DNA of 64,000 nucleotides from an uncultured Clostridia bacterium (lineage in GTDB: Bacteria > Bacillota > Clostridia > Christensenellales > UBA1242). Positions within the stretch are counted from its first letter, which is position 1. Each line of letters starts with the position of its first letter. Below, one piece after another: positions 15,196 to 24,991 of the stretch. The notes under the pieces are model-generated. The model ran no database searches, was not told where the DNA came from, and saw only the letters and a list, made by a program, of their open reading frames with translations. A program made the position numbers and the translations under genes. The stretch covers positions 1-64,000 of the forward strand of contig CALWNC010000005.1 of the NCBI GenBank assembly GCA_944382715.1, in the 5' to 3' direction.

Positions 15196-17460
15196 ATGAG
15201 AAAAGAAAAGCTTATAAAGGTGCTCAAAGAAGTGGGAATGGTTGCAATGCAATTTTTTTTCTCACGAATTTTCTTATTTGATCACCTTTCACCAGTAGGT
15301 CTTGCTTTTGCATTTATTAGGCTTTTTTTTAACGGCAACATTTTTGTAGTAACGGGAGGTTATGCACTATCTAAACTATATACATTTTTTGATTTTTCTG
15401 AAATGATAATTTGTGCATATGAAATTGTTTTTTTAACCCTGTATTATTTTACTAAAGAGTTTGTAAAAATTAAAAGGAAGCTTTTGCTTGTTTATATTTT
15501 TATGATACTTTCAAATGCTCTTAGGCTTTATTACGAAATGTTTATGCTAGTCGATTTAATTTTCTTTTTTATAAACCTAATTTCTGAAATAATAGTGCTA
15601 CACTATTTTTATAAGCTCTTTACAATCTATAAAAATAAGTTTATTTTTTGTAGATTTTCTCGCCTTGATTACTTTATGTTTTCCCTAACTGTTTTATTTT
15701 TATCTATTGGAATATTTAGTTACAAAATTTTACTTGTTTTGTTTGGCATATTTTTGATAAATCTTGCACTAATATTAATTTGTAAAATTATTTCAATTGA
15801 AAAATATTTAGTCTTTTCAATTTTCTTTGCACTTGGAGCTGTTGTTGCATCTGGGGATTCGCTTTTTTTAGTGTATAGTACCATCTGTGCCGTGCTTCTT
15901 GCTGAAATGCGTGATTTTAATAAAATTATATTCTTTTTCCTATCACTGGTTGTCTTTGGAGCGTGTGGCTTTATATTTAATATGATATCTATATTAACAA
16001 TTTTTGCCTTTATCTTGCCACCTCTTATTTATCTAGCTTTGCCAAATAAGTTCACTATGATTCTTTCAAATTTCTTTGAACATGGCGAGCAAAATTATAT
16101 TTACAAATATTCAAATGAAAATCGAATAAATCAAGTTAAGAATAAGCTTTTATTAATGTCGAATACACTCTCATTAATGCAAAATAACTTTAAATTACTT
16201 CTTGTTGGGAAAATTGATAGGGATAGAGCATGCAAAGAACTTGCCGTTGATATAATACAGAATTGTTGCACAAATTGTGAATACTATAAATCCTGCTATA
16301 TGGGCAACATTAATAAACGCTCACTTGTTGAAGAATTAATAAAAAAATCAATTGAATATGATGGCATTAATTTTTCAGATGTAACAAACGGTCTTCAATC
16401 TTACTGTGCAAAAAGCTCAATGCTTATGGGCGAGATTAATAGAATTGCAAAACTCTATCTTTCATATGAAAGTGCAATGAAGAGTGAAGATGAAAGTAAA
16501 CTTGTAATTGCAAACGAATTACAGAATTTTGCAAATATATTTTTTGATTTTACTAAAATAATTGATAACTTTTCTATTTTAAACGAAAGACTGTCAAGGA
16601 ATTTAAAAGAAAGTCTACTAAATAGTATGATTGATGTTAAAGAAGCTGGAATATTTGAAACTAGCACTGGCATTAAATCGGTTGGGGTCATTTCAACTAA
16701 TGAACAGATTTTGAAAAAAGAAATGCTTGATTCTATTTATAGGGTAATAAAAAATAGAGTTAAACTTAAAGATGTTCGTCATATTGAGTATTCAGGACTA
16801 AGCTATGCAACATTTTTACCAGTAAGTAAACTTAAAATTTCATTTTCAATTTCGTCAAAGGCAAAAGAAGAAAAAAATGGTGACAATGCAGTGGTTCAAC
16901 GATTAGATGAAAATAGATATTTTATTGCGATTGCAGATGGAATGGGGCACGGAGAAAAAGCTAATAGAATTTCTGCTATGGTACTATCACTTATAAAGTC
17001 CCTATTTGAGGTTGGTTTTCAAGAAGATTTAATAATTCAGTCAGTAAACAAACTTCTTTTACCTGCTGGCCTTGACAATTTCACAACTTTAGATTCCTGC
17101 GTTATAGACCTAGAAAATGAAGTTTGCACTTTTGTAAAACTTGGCTCTAGCGTTTCAATTTTAAAACACAAAACGACAAGTGAAATTATTGCTTGTGAAA
17201 GTCTTCCAATAGGAATTGTCCAAAATATAAAACCGACAATAATAAAAAAGCAAATAACTGCTGGAGATATGATTTTTATTGCAAGTGATGGAATTGTAGA
17301 TGCCTTTGGTTCAATAGACACTTATAAAAGTTTTATAAACGACTCAAAAATCTTCAATATGAAGAAATACTTAGATGATGTTCTTTCGGACGCAGAGTAT
17401 CAAAATAAAAAACACCCTGATGATATGACAATTATTGGCATAAATTTATTGAAAAATTGA
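15196..17460 (+). CDS. spoIIE: Stage II sporulation protein E
   Basis: A 754-residue membrane-bound PP2C-type serine phosphatase that in endospore formers dephosphorylates SpoIIAA to release sigma F in the forespore and takes part in polar septation. The N-terminal third (about 1-290) contains some ten hydrophobic helices. The middle region (290-540) includes a Cys-rich segment (CCTNCEYYKSC) typical of SpoIIE. The phosphatase domain (about 545-754) carries DGMGHG at 581-586 and SDGIVDAF with Asp698, the metal-binding aspartates. The length (B. subtilis 827) is slightly short. No strong ribosome site precedes the ATG. A Spo0A-type promoter lies upstream and tilS follows closely, as in the Bacillus spoIIE region. 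Confidence 0.92.
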   Translation: MRKEKLIKVLKEVGMVAMQFFFSRIFLFDHLSPVGLAFAFIRLFFNGNIFVVTGGYALSKLYTFFDFSEMIICAYEIVFLTLYYFTKEFVKIKRKLLLVYIFMILSNALRLYYEMFMLVDLIFFFINLISEIIVLHYFYKLFTIYKNKFIFCRFSRLDYFMFSLTVLFLSIGIFSYKILLVLFGIFLINLALILICKIISIEKYLVFSIFFALGAVVASGDSLFLVYSTICAVLLAEMRDFNKIIFFFLSLVVFGACGFIFNMISILTIFAFILPPLIYLALPNKFTMILSNFFEHGEQNYIYKYSNENRINQVKNKLLLMSNTLSLMQNNFKLLLVGKIDRDRACKELAVDIIQNCCTNCEYYKSCYMGNINKRSLVEELIKKSIEYDGINFSDVTNGLQSYCAKSSMLMGEINRIAKLYLSYESAMKSEDESKLVIANELQNFANIFFDFTKIIDNFSILNERLSRNLKESLLNSMIDVKEAGIFETSTGIKSVGVISTNEQILKKEMLDSIYRVIKNRVKLKDVRHIEYSGLSYATFLPVSKLKISFSISSKAKEEKNGDNAVVQRLDENRYFIAIADGMGHGEKANRISAMVLSLIKSLFEVGFQEDLIIQSVNKLLLPAGLDNFTTLDSCVIDLENEVCTFVKLGSSVSILKHKTTSEIIACESLPIGIVQNIKPTIIKKQITAGDMIFIASDGIVDAFGSIDTYKSFINDSKIFNMKKYLDDVLSDAEYQNKKHPDDMTIIGINLLKN

Positions 17461-17494
17461 TAAAAATATTGTATTATATAATCAGGTGAAAGTT

Positions 17495-18823
17495 ATGTTA
17501 TCAAAGTATATTAATAGTAATTTATTAAATTCAAGTGATAGAATTGCAGTCGGTGTCTCTGGTGGTGCAGACTCAATGCTTTTATTAATGGCTCTTTTAG
17601 AAAAACAAAAAGAGATTGGATTTTATTTAAAGGCCGTTCACATTAATCATCACTTGCGTGGGATTGAAAGTGATAGAGATAGTGAATTTGTTAGGTCATT
17701 TTGTGAGAATCATAGTATTGACTATGTAATTTGTGATGTTGATGTAAATGAACTGAGAACTCTAAAAAAGAAGGGTGTGGAAGAGTCGGCAAGAATTGCT
17801 AGGTTTGATGCAATTTTTAATGAGATGAAACTTGAAAAACTAAACAAGCTCTTTTTAGCCCATCATGCAAATGACCAAGCAGAAACCATTTTAATGCATA
17901 TTTTTAGAGGTGCAGGAATCAGTGGAGCATCTGGAATAAGGGCAAATGAACTAATCTATAGACCATTTATGAATTTAAAAAAGTCTGAAATACTTGAAAT
18001 TTGCAAAGAAAATAACATTGAATACATAACCGATTCTACTAATGCAGAAAATATTTATACTAGAAACTACATGAGAAATGTTGTAATTCCTGCCATTGAA
18101 AAGGTATATCCAAATGCCGTTGAAATGATTTGTAGTTTTGGTGAAAGATGCGATGAAATTCAAACCTTTATAGAGAGTCAGCTTGATATGGGACTCATTG
18201 TTCAAAGAAAGGACTCAGTTTTAGTTAGGGAAGAAGTTTTTAAGTCTTTAAAGTTTGTTTTAAGGGAATATCTTAAAGTTTCATTTCAAAAGATTGGCAT
18301 ATATTCAGACATAGAACAAAAACACTATGAAATGTTAGAACAACTCGTGCATTTGCCTGTAAACTCAATGATGAATTTTCCTCATGGCGCAGTGGCAAAA
18401 AGGGTGTATGAGGGAATTGCACTTTACAAAAGACACGCTAAGAAAATTGCCCTTTCTGAGCACCAATTTTGTGAAGGGGTTACAGTGCTTGAAGGATATG
18501 GACAGGTTAAGGTCGAAATTGTTGATAGTGAAGATGTTATTTATGGTGACGGCAGTCTATATGTAGATTACTATAAAATACCAGTTAGTGCAGTTTGGAG
18601 ATGTAGAAAAAAAGGTGATGTTTTTGCAAAACTTGGCTCAGGCACTAAAAAGTTAAATGACTATTTAACCGATAAAAAAATAGAGGCAAATGACAGAGAT
18701 TATATTCCAATACTTGCAAATAACAATATAGTCTTTGTTGTTGGGAATATAGAGATTAGTGAATATGTTAAAATTGATAAGTCCACAGATAAAATAGCTC
18801 GAATTACGCTTACACAAAATTAG
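17495..18823 (+). CDS. tilS: tRNA(Ile)-lysidine synthetase
   Basis: A 442-residue enzyme that converts C34 of the CAU-anticodon tRNA(Ile) to lysidine, allowing AUA decoding; this is essential in most bacteria. The PP-loop SGGADS lies at about 22-27 and the substrate loop HHLRGIESDRDSEF near 52-65. The AHHANDQAETILM segment and the RNYMRN motif follow, and a C-terminal TilS domain ends it. The start is the ATG at 17495, five bases after AGGTGA; a GTG at 17486 lies inside that ribosome site. It begins 34 bp after spoIIE, so it is probably cotranscribed with it, in the same order as in Bacillus. Confidence 0.95.
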   Translation: MLSKYINSNLLNSSDRIAVGVSGGADSMLLLMALLEKQKEIGFYLKAVHINHHLRGIESDRDSEFVRSFCENHSIDYVICDVDVNELRTLKKKGVEESARIARFDAIFNEMKLEKLNKLFLAHHANDQAETILMHIFRGAGISGASGIRANELIYRPFMNLKKSEILEICKENNIEYITDSTNAENIYTRNYMRNVVIPAIEKVYPNAVEMICSFGERCDEIQTFIESQLDMGLIVQRKDSVLVREEVFKSLKFVLREYLKVSFQKIGIYSDIEQKHYEMLEQLVHLPVNSMMNFPHGAVAKRVYEGIALYKRHAKKIALSEHQFCEGVTVLEGYGQVKVEIVDSEDVIYGDGSLYVDYYKIPVSAVWRCRKKGDVFAKLGSGTKKLNDYLTDKKIEANDRDYIPILANNNIVFVVGNIEISEYVKIDKSTDKIARITLTQN

Positions 18824-18842
18824 CATTAGTAATATTTTACAT

Positions 18843-18872
18843 TTGACAACAATACTCAATTAATAATATAAT
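18843..18872 (+). promoter_or_regulatory. Promoter for the 36-residue peptide operon
   Basis: TTGACA (18843-18848) and TATAAT (18867-18872), both perfect consensus, with an 18-base spacer, about 45 bp upstream of the small ORF. Confidence 0.75.
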
Positions 18873-18917
18873 AAATATAAATAAAAGATAAATCCTAAAA
18901 TAAGGTAGGGAAAAACT

Positions 18918-19028
18918 ATGTTAATGTTTAAAAAATTTAGCATCTTTAAATTGATAGGCATTGCTCTCGTAACGGTAATTGCTCTATTTTTCGTATTTAA
19001 AGCATCAATTACAGGAAGTATTGTATAG
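18918..19028 (+). CDS. 36-residue single-span membrane peptide
   Basis: The ORF begins MLMFKKFSIFKLIGIALV, continues as one hydrophobic helix and ends KASITGSIV. The N-terminal basic residues suggest the C-terminus lies outside. A GGTAGGG ribosome site eight bases upstream and a consensus promoter support expression. It ends two bases before the next ATG, which lacks its own ribosome site, so translation of that gene probably depends on this one. The function is unknown. It could be a true small membrane protein or a leader controlling the downstream gene. Confidence 0.65.
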   Translation: MLMFKKFSIFKLIGIALVTVIALFFVFKASITGSIV

Positions 19029-19030
19029 AA

Positions 19031-19927
19031 ATGAAATTAACTAAAAAGAAAGCAGGTATTTTTGCCTTGAAAATTTTTGCTGTGCTTTTTTTTATTGTAG
19101 CCGTTTTTGCGAGTGGATTTTTATTTTTGGATAAAATTATTATACCTAAGTATTTTGGAGAATATGACATTAATGGTTTAGGCGACCTAATAGGCGTAGT
19201 GTCATCTCTTTATAGCTCACCCGATGAAAAGTCGCTTGTAAAAAATGGCTATAGTGATACAGACCTTACAAGTGGCGTGGAAAAGTTACAGGGCGCAGGA
19301 TATAAAATAGAAGACGATGGCACAATTTTACCAGAAAATATGTCCACATTTAAGGGAACTGGCAAAGTAACTTTAACAGATAGGGAATTCTCTGCAATTT
19401 GTAATAGGTTGCTTCAAACTCAAATTCTTGAAGATTCTTTGCCAAATCTAAACTACATAAACATTATGAATATTACTATTGTAGATTTGGTGGTTACGCC
19501 CGATGACGAAAGTTACAATGAAGAAACAGGTACATATTCAAAGGCAAATATTTTATTTATTATAAAAGTGGGGACAGACGATTTGCGAACACAGATCGCA
19601 CTTCAAATGCAGACTCCAGAAGCACTAATAAAAATGATAATTCCAAGTGAACTTTATTTTACTGTTAACTATGACATTGACTTAAATGCCGAGGAAGAGA
19701 ATAGAACAACGGGAACCATTGCAATTAATGGTAAAACTGAAAAACAAAGTGAGATACTTATTAATCTTTTAATTGAATTTATTTTTCCAAGTGAAAGTGA
19801 AATGAATATTGAAAAATTTACAAAAGAAATAGGAAATGTTGCACTTTCTGGAATTGACACTCTTGGCAATTTTAGTTTCTTAAAAGATGTTGAAGGTTCG
19901 GGTTTAAATGGAATGCTGATTGAATAG
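19031..19927 (+). CDS. Membrane-anchored extracytoplasmic protein, function unknown
   Basis: A 298-residue protein with one N-terminal hydrophobic segment (about 9-31) preceded by KKK, so either an anchored outside domain or an uncleaved signal. The rest is soluble, with mixed alpha/beta predicted content and no cysteine motif, lipobox or catalytic signature I recognise. It begins two bases after the 36-residue peptide and is followed 11 bp later by a zinc-ribbon protein, forming a three-gene unit downstream of tilS. Confidence 0.65.
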   Translation: MKLTKKKAGIFALKIFAVLFFIVAVFASGFLFLDKIIIPKYFGEYDINGLGDLIGVVSSLYSSPDEKSLVKNGYSDTDLTSGVEKLQGAGYKIEDDGTILPENMSTFKGTGKVTLTDREFSAICNRLLQTQILEDSLPNLNYINIMNITIVDLVVTPDDESYNEETGTYSKANILFIIKVGTDDLRTQIALQMQTPEALIKMIIPSELYFTVNYDIDLNAEEENRTTGTIAINGKTEKQSEILINLLIEFIFPSESEMNIEKFTKEIGNVALSGIDTLGNFSFLKDVEGSGLNGMLIE

Positions 19928-19938
19928 GAGAGGAAATA

Positions 19939-20172
19939 TTGGAAGGTAATAGAAAAATTAGATTTATAGCTGAGTGTCCACTTTGTGAAAGTCGAAACAT
20001 TATTGAATCAAAATTGATTGGGTATCATCAATATGTGTATGTTTCTACTGGTTTTCTTCATCATAGTAGTCTTATTTCAAGGGTATGTTTAGATTGTGGA
20101 AATGTTGTCCAAATTTATGCTGAAAAACCAGAAAAATTAATAAAAAATGAAAAGAAAAAAAATAGATTTTAA
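19939..20172 (+). CDS. Small zinc-ribbon protein
   Basis: A 77-residue protein with two Cys pairs, CPLC (about 14-17) and CLDC (about 51-54), enough for one zinc ribbon, followed by a Lys-rich end. The start is a TTG with a good GGAGAGG site five bases upstream; no ATG lies nearby in frame. It closes the operon and is followed by a strong terminator. Such proteins may bind nucleic acid or another protein; nothing here decides which. Confidence 0.7.
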   Translation: MEGNRKIRFIAECPLCESRNIIESKLIGYHQYVYVSTGFLHHSSLISRVCLDCGNVVQIYAEKPEKLIKNEKKKNRF

Positions 20173-20204
20173 AAAGTGTCTTGAAATAAATCAAGACACT
20201 TTTT
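20171..20204 (+). terminator. Terminator after the zinc-ribbon gene
   Basis: A stem of about 14 bases, AAAAAGTGTCTTGA / TCAAGACACTTTTT with a six-base loop and a T tail, starting at the stop codon. It is symmetrical and may also serve the minus strand. Confidence 0.9.
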
Positions 20205-20309
20205 ATTTGTTAATTATATTTTTGAGTTTACTGAATTTAAATAAACTTGTATAGGAACAATTAATAGTAAACAATTTATCTAAAAAATATTTTAAATTTT
20301 GCTGATTTT

Positions 20310-22961
20310 TTATGGTAATTTTACAGAAACCATAATGGCTTTTGCAGTTTTTTCTTTGGGTTTAATAAATAGTTTGCCAATTTCTACAAGAGGAATAATA
20401 GAAATGCTGGTAATTGAAACTATTAACCATTGTAAATTATTTAGATAAGAAAGGTTAAATAGATTTGCAAAAAATGGAACAAAATAAACTCCTAAAATCA
20501 TCGCAAAAAGTATCACAAAACTAAAATTGAAAAACTTATTTTTAAATATGTTTGTTTTAAATATGCTTCTTTCACTTTTGCAGTTAATGGCATGAATTAT
20601 TTGCATCAAGCATATGGTCATAAACGACATAGTGCTTGCAACTTCATTTCCAAATTTCCATTTCGCCAAAACAAACATTATAAGTACTATGAGTGACTGA
20701 ATAAAGCCCTGATAAAGTATTGATGTACCTGTTGTTCCCGATAAAATTGATTTTGATGAATCTCTTGGTGGCTTATCCATAATATTTTTTTCTGGAGGTT
20801 CAATTCCAAGTGCAAATGCCGGCAAACTGTCTGTCACAAGATTGATAAATAGTATCTGCGTTGCCGTTAAAAAGATTGCATCTGGAACTACTAATGAAGT
20901 TACAAATATTCCGAGTACTTCTACAATATTTGTTGAGAGTAAAAACAAGATAGTCTTTGTAATATTTTGATAAATTGTACGACCTTCTTCAATTGCACAT
21001 ACTATTGTTGAAAAATTATCATCGGCAATTATAATATCAGCAACCTCTTTTGTAACATCAGTGCCCGTAATCCCCATACAAGCTCCAATATCTGCTTGTT
21101 TTATGCTTGGTGCATCGTTAATTCCATCTCCCGTCATTGCAACGATGTTGCCAGAGGCTTTTAACGCCTCCACAATTTTAAGTTTATGTCCTGGGGTCAC
21201 TCTTGCAAAAATTGAATACTTATAAATTATTTTTGCAAGCTCTTTACTGGTAAGTTTATTAATTTCTCCACCCGTTAAAATTTCTTTTTTAGACTTTGCA
21301 ATATCTAATTTTTTTGCAATAGAAAGTGCAGTAGATGGGTGGTCGCCAGTTATCATAATTACTTTAAGTCCCGCTCTTTTACACTGTTTAATTGCCTTTT
21401 TTGCCTCGTCTCTTGGTGGGTCAAGAATGCCAAAAAAACCAGCAAATGTTAAGTTTTCTTCATCTATTCCATTTTCGGCATCTTTATAGGCAAATGCTAT
21501 TACTCTTTCGCCATATTCGCAAACCTCTTCATTTTGCGATAAGATTTTGTTTCTTAAACTCTCTGTAAGTGTGGTTTCTGTATTGTTAATAATGGTTTTA
21601 GTGCACTTTTTGAGTATAAAGTCAAGCGCCCCTTTTGATAGTAGCATTTTTTTGCCATTCTCTTCCACTAAAACAGACATCATTTTTTTTGTGGAATTAA
21701 ACTCATTTTCTCGGAGTTTAGTCGCTTGAGATTTTATGTATTCACAGTCAATCTTTTTAGACTGTAAAAAGCGAACAATTGCAGTTTCTGTTGCATCAGC
21801 AATAATTTTACCGTTTTCAATTTTTGCACTATTACATATTGAGCCAATTTTTGTAATTATTGAAATGTCATAATTACCTGCTTCTTCTGCAGAAAAAAGG
21901 TTTGTTCCGTTATAAATATGCTTAACTGACATTTCATTTTTTGTAAGTGTTCCAGTTTTATCAGAGCAGATTATATTACACGACCCCAGAGTTTCTACTG
22001 CGGATAGTTTTTTGATAATTGCATTCTTTTTTGCAAGTCTTTGAACTCCAAGTGCCATTATTATGGTGATGACAGCAGGCAAACTTTCTGGAATGGCTGC
22101 AACTGCAAGTGCGACTGAAGTTAAAAGAGAATCAATAATTGATTGGTTTTTGTTTAAAAATATTTGAACTAAAAAAACAATGACTACTATTCCCAAAATT
22201 CCTATAGTTAGGAACTTGCCAATTTTGTCAATGTTTTTTTCAAGAGGAGTTTTTTCTTTTTTAGTCTGTCCTAAAACTTTTGCAATTTTACCAATTTCAG
22301 TATTTTTGCCTGTAGCAATAACGATACCTTTTCCTTTACCAGAAGTTACATTTGTACCAGAAAAACAAATATTTTCTTGGTCGGCAATAGTAAGATTTTC
22401 TTTATTTAAACAGATATCTGTTTTAGAAACAGAGTGGCTTTCACCTGTAAGGGAACTTTCATTACACTTTAAATTATTACAAGAAATAATTCTAATGTCG
22501 GCAGGTACAATGTCGCCAGTTTTAAGTTCTACTATATCTCCGGGTACAATTTCATGGACCTTGATTTTCTGCAATTTTCCGTCACGATACACTTTTGCAA
22601 AAGGCTCTGTTGATTTTTCAAGGGCACTTAGAGCATTTTCAGCTTTTTGTTCTTGCAAAACTCCAACAATGGCATTTATAATAACAATTGCAAGAATTAG
22701 TATTCCCTCAAACATACTTTCTAAGTCACTATGAATTACTGCCATTGAAATAGAAATAATTGCTGAAATGATTAATATTATAATCATTATGTTTTTAAAT
22801 TCATTTAAAACTTTTCTAAAAAAGCCTATTTTTTTTTGCTTTTCAAGCTTATTTTCACCATATTTTGCAATTTTTTCAGTGGCATTTGAAGTTGATAATC
22901 CATTCTGATTTGAATCAAATTCAAGGTAGATTTGTTTTAACTCTCTGTTATAATATTCCAC
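20310..22961 (-). CDS. P-type Ca2+-transporting ATPase
   Basis: An 883-residue P2-type cation pump with the SERCA/PMCA-like bacterial layout, probably exporting Ca2+. It has an N-terminal cation ATPase domain, the TGES actuator loop and the PEGLPA-like motif PESLPA in M4. The phosphorylated Asp334 lies in SDKTGTLT, the hinge is MTGDGINDAP, and about six C-terminal membrane helices follow. I start it at the GTG (22961) because AAGGAG lies six bases upstream; the frame extends to 23024 but those 21 residues lack a ribosome site. It appears to be monocistronic. Mn2+ or another cation cannot be excluded. Confidence 0.92.
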   Translation of the reverse strand: MEYYNRELKQIYLEFDSNQNGLSTSNATEKIAKYGENKLEKQKKIGFFRKVLNEFKNIMIIILIISAIISISMAVIHSDLESMFEGILILAIVIINAIVGVLQEQKAENALSALEKSTEPFAKVYRDGKLQKIKVHEIVPGDIVELKTGDIVPADIRIISCNNLKCNESSLTGESHSVSKTDICLNKENLTIADQENICFSGTNVTSGKGKGIVIATGKNTEIGKIAKVLGQTKKEKTPLEKNIDKIGKFLTIGILGIVVIVFLVQIFLNKNQSIIDSLLTSVALAVAAIPESLPAVITIIMALGVQRLAKKNAIIKKLSAVETLGSCNIICSDKTGTLTKNEMSVKHIYNGTNLFSAEEAGNYDISIITKIGSICNSAKIENGKIIADATETAIVRFLQSKKIDCEYIKSQATKLRENEFNSTKKMMSVLVEENGKKMLLSKGALDFILKKCTKTIINNTETTLTESLRNKILSQNEEVCEYGERVIAFAYKDAENGIDEENLTFAGFFGILDPPRDEAKKAIKQCKRAGLKVIMITGDHPSTALSIAKKLDIAKSKKEILTGGEINKLTSKELAKIIYKYSIFARVTPGHKLKIVEALKASGNIVAMTGDGINDAPSIKQADIGACMGITGTDVTKEVADIIIADDNFSTIVCAIEEGRTIYQNITKTILFLLSTNIVEVLGIFVTSLVVPDAIFLTATQILFINLVTDSLPAFALGIEPPEKNIMDKPPRDSSKSILSGTTGTSILYQGFIQSLIVLIMFVLAKWKFGNEVASTMSFMTICLMQIIHAINCKSERSIFKTNIFKNKFFNFSFVILFAMILGVYFVPFFANLFNLSYLNNLQWLIVSITSISIIPLVEIGKLFIKPKEKTAKAIMVSVKLP

Positions 22962-23308
22962 TTTTTGCTCCTTATCTAATAAAGGTATATTATTTGAAAT
23001 ATAAAAAAATTCACATTGAAGCAAAAATCTTTATCAATATGGCTTGTTCATTGTTAAAAAAAATATTAACTTATGTAAGAAAATTAAAATATAAAACTGT
23101 ACTATGTTATTAATTTATTAATAATGAATAAAATATCAGACTTAAAAATAATTTTTCAAAAAAATAAACAACATAAAAAGTTAAATTGTGCATAATTAAA
23201 AAGGACATATAGTATGTCCTTTTGTCCTTTAAATTTACTATGATTTTAAATTTATAATATTAGTTTATAGTAAGTTTTATAAATAACTATAATGAATAAA
23301 ATATTTTA
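22962..23308. other. Intergenic region with one terminator
   Basis: An AT-rich gap of about 350 bp holding the promoter region of the Ca2+ ATPase gene. It contains a hairpin at about 23199-23223 (AAAAGGACATA / TATGTCCTTTT) that, read on the minus strand, is followed by a T-rich tail and ends the RadC-like gene. I see no further gene. Confidence 0.7.
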
Positions 23309-24823
23309 TTATTGAAATTTAAATTTATTATTTTTTGCTTCAGACTTATCAAGCAAATATTCATTAGAATTATTAGATAGATATATCTTTCTTTCTCTTG
23401 AAAAGTTTAGTGATTTAAATGCTATTTCTTTTAATTTTTGTAAAATATTCTGTGATGCAAGCGAAATTGCCTTATCTCTACCAACAATAATATGGTCAAC
23501 AAGTTCAATTGAGTTTAGTAGACAACTACAAATTAGTGTATATGTAAAACTACAATCTTCATCTGACATAATGGCTTCGCCATTTGGGTGATTATGTGAA
23601 ATGATTATTCTATTGCATTTTGAGTCAAGAGCAAGTTCTGTAATACTACGAATTTGCACAGAAACTTCATCAGATGAACCTGACCTAAGTAATTTATATT
23701 TTTTTACTTGATTTGATTTAGTCAGACAAATAACATAAAACTGTTCAACATCTATACCACGAAACAATTTACTACAAAATGTTTTTGCTTCAAATGCTGT
23801 ATTAATACTGTCCATGTCAGGAGTGTCAATGCTGGGATTTAAAGAACTTATTAACTTAATGAGTAGTGCTGAATTTTCTTTTACGCCTTTTACAGTAATA
23901 AGCTTGTTAAACTCTGCTGAAAAAACTTCTTTAAGTGAACCAAACTCATTAATAAGTCTATGTGCAATAGGATTCGTATCTTTTTGTGGTATTGCAAAAA
24001 ATAGTAATAGTTCTAATTTTTGAATATCTGTTAAGTATGAAATGCCATTATTTAGAAATTGATTTTTTAATCTTTGTCTGTGGTGTATGTGAATTTTAGT
24101 TTCATCATCTTGAGTTTTGCTAACGGTTTTTGTTTGGATTTTAGTTTTTTTAGTTGCACTTGATTTTGTTTTTTCTTCATTAGTTGCTAATTGATTTTGA
24201 CTATTATCTATATTAAGTATATTTTCAACAATTTTTGCTGGCTTGTCATTGCTTAGTGAATCAACTTTTGTATCAATAATAGCTTTATTTTTTTTAGAAA
24301 TTGGCTTATTTACTTTATTGGGTTTTATGTTTTCACTTGTAAGTCCAGTTTGGCTATTAGTAAAATCGGAAATTGTTTTTAAGTCACTATTACTAATACT
24401 TAGCTGTTTCTCTTTTAATTTATTTGTTACAAATTCGCTTTTTATGTTTTCAATGCTTGATGAATTTTTGCCTAAAATCCCACTATCCGATTGAAAAGAA
24501 TTTTGCCCTTCAGTTTTATCTTGAATTTGATGTTTTAAAAGTTTTTCATCAATGTCATCTTTCAAAGTTATGGTATTTTCATTTGATTTTTTATCTTTAT
24601 ATTTTTTGAATTCAGTTAAAATCTCTTCAAAACTTGGATTCTTTCTAGCTTCCTTTCTTGGAATTTGCAGTTTTTGTTCATTGTCTACACTTTGCCTAAA
24701 TGATTTTGGCGTAATTTTGTCATCATATTTAACTTTAATGACATCAGCCGTAATAACATTAGAGCTACTATCATCGTAGTCGACTTGCCTAACTTTAATT
24801 ATGTTCTTTTTAATTTCAGTCAT
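23309..24823 (-). CDS. RadC-like JAB/MPN-domain protein with long disordered N-terminus
   Basis: A 504-residue protein. Residues about 245-480 match the RadC family: a helix-hairpin-helix part (LINEFGSLKEVF, VKGVKENSA) and a JAMM metal site, His410-x-His412 with Ser420 and Asp423, in SHNHPNG. RadC proteins are about 220-230 residues; here roughly 240 extra residues precede the domain, rich in Lys, Ser, Asn, Glu and Thr and likely disordered. RadC's once-assumed repair role is not established. It stands alone between a terminator and a divergent ABC exporter. Confidence 0.85.
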   Translation of the reverse strand: MTEIKKNIIKVRQVDYDDSSSNVITADVIKVKYDDKITPKSFRQSVDNEQKLQIPRKEARKNPSFEEILTEFKKYKDKKSNENTITLKDDIDEKLLKHQIQDKTEGQNSFQSDSGILGKNSSSIENIKSEFVTNKLKEKQLSISNSDLKTISDFTNSQTGLTSENIKPNKVNKPISKKNKAIIDTKVDSLSNDKPAKIVENILNIDNSQNQLATNEEKTKSSATKKTKIQTKTVSKTQDDETKIHIHHRQRLKNQFLNNGISYLTDIQKLELLLFFAIPQKDTNPIAHRLINEFGSLKEVFSAEFNKLITVKGVKENSALLIKLISSLNPSIDTPDMDSINTAFEAKTFCSKLFRGIDVEQFYVICLTKSNQVKKYKLLRSGSSDEVSVQIRSITELALDSKCNRIIISHNHPNGEAIMSDEDCSFTYTLICSCLLNSIELVDHIIVGRDKAISLASQNILQKLKEIAFKSLNFSRERKIYLSNNSNEYLLDKSEAKNNKFKFQ

Positions 24824-24934
24824 ATCTTTACTCCGTATATTCCTCTTTCTGTTACTATTTTTTTAAATTATAACATATGATTTAAAAAGTTAAAAGTTTT
24901 TAAATCATATTTTTAGAATGATTTTAAATTTGAA

Positions 24935-24963
24935 TTGCATTTTTAAAATTTTATGAGTATAAT
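24935..24963 (+). promoter_or_regulatory. Promoter of the heterodimeric ABC exporter operon
   Basis: TTGCAT (24935-24940) and TATAAT (24958-24963) with a 17-base spacer. The inferred start near 24970 supports the ATG at 24992 and excludes the upstream ATG at 24953. Confidence 0.7.
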
Positions 24964-24991
24964 ACTTTGTGTTATAAAAAAAGGAGGAAAT

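Noticed and set aside
22180-22734. A 184-codon frame opposite the Ca2+ ATPase gene
   Set aside because: It lies wholly antisense to a strongly conserved gene, lacks a ribosome site and matches no family.
20310-23024. An upstream extension of the Ca2+ ATPase to 23024
   Set aside because: The extra 21 residues have no ribosome site, while the GTG at 22961 is preceded by AAGGAG at ideal spacing.
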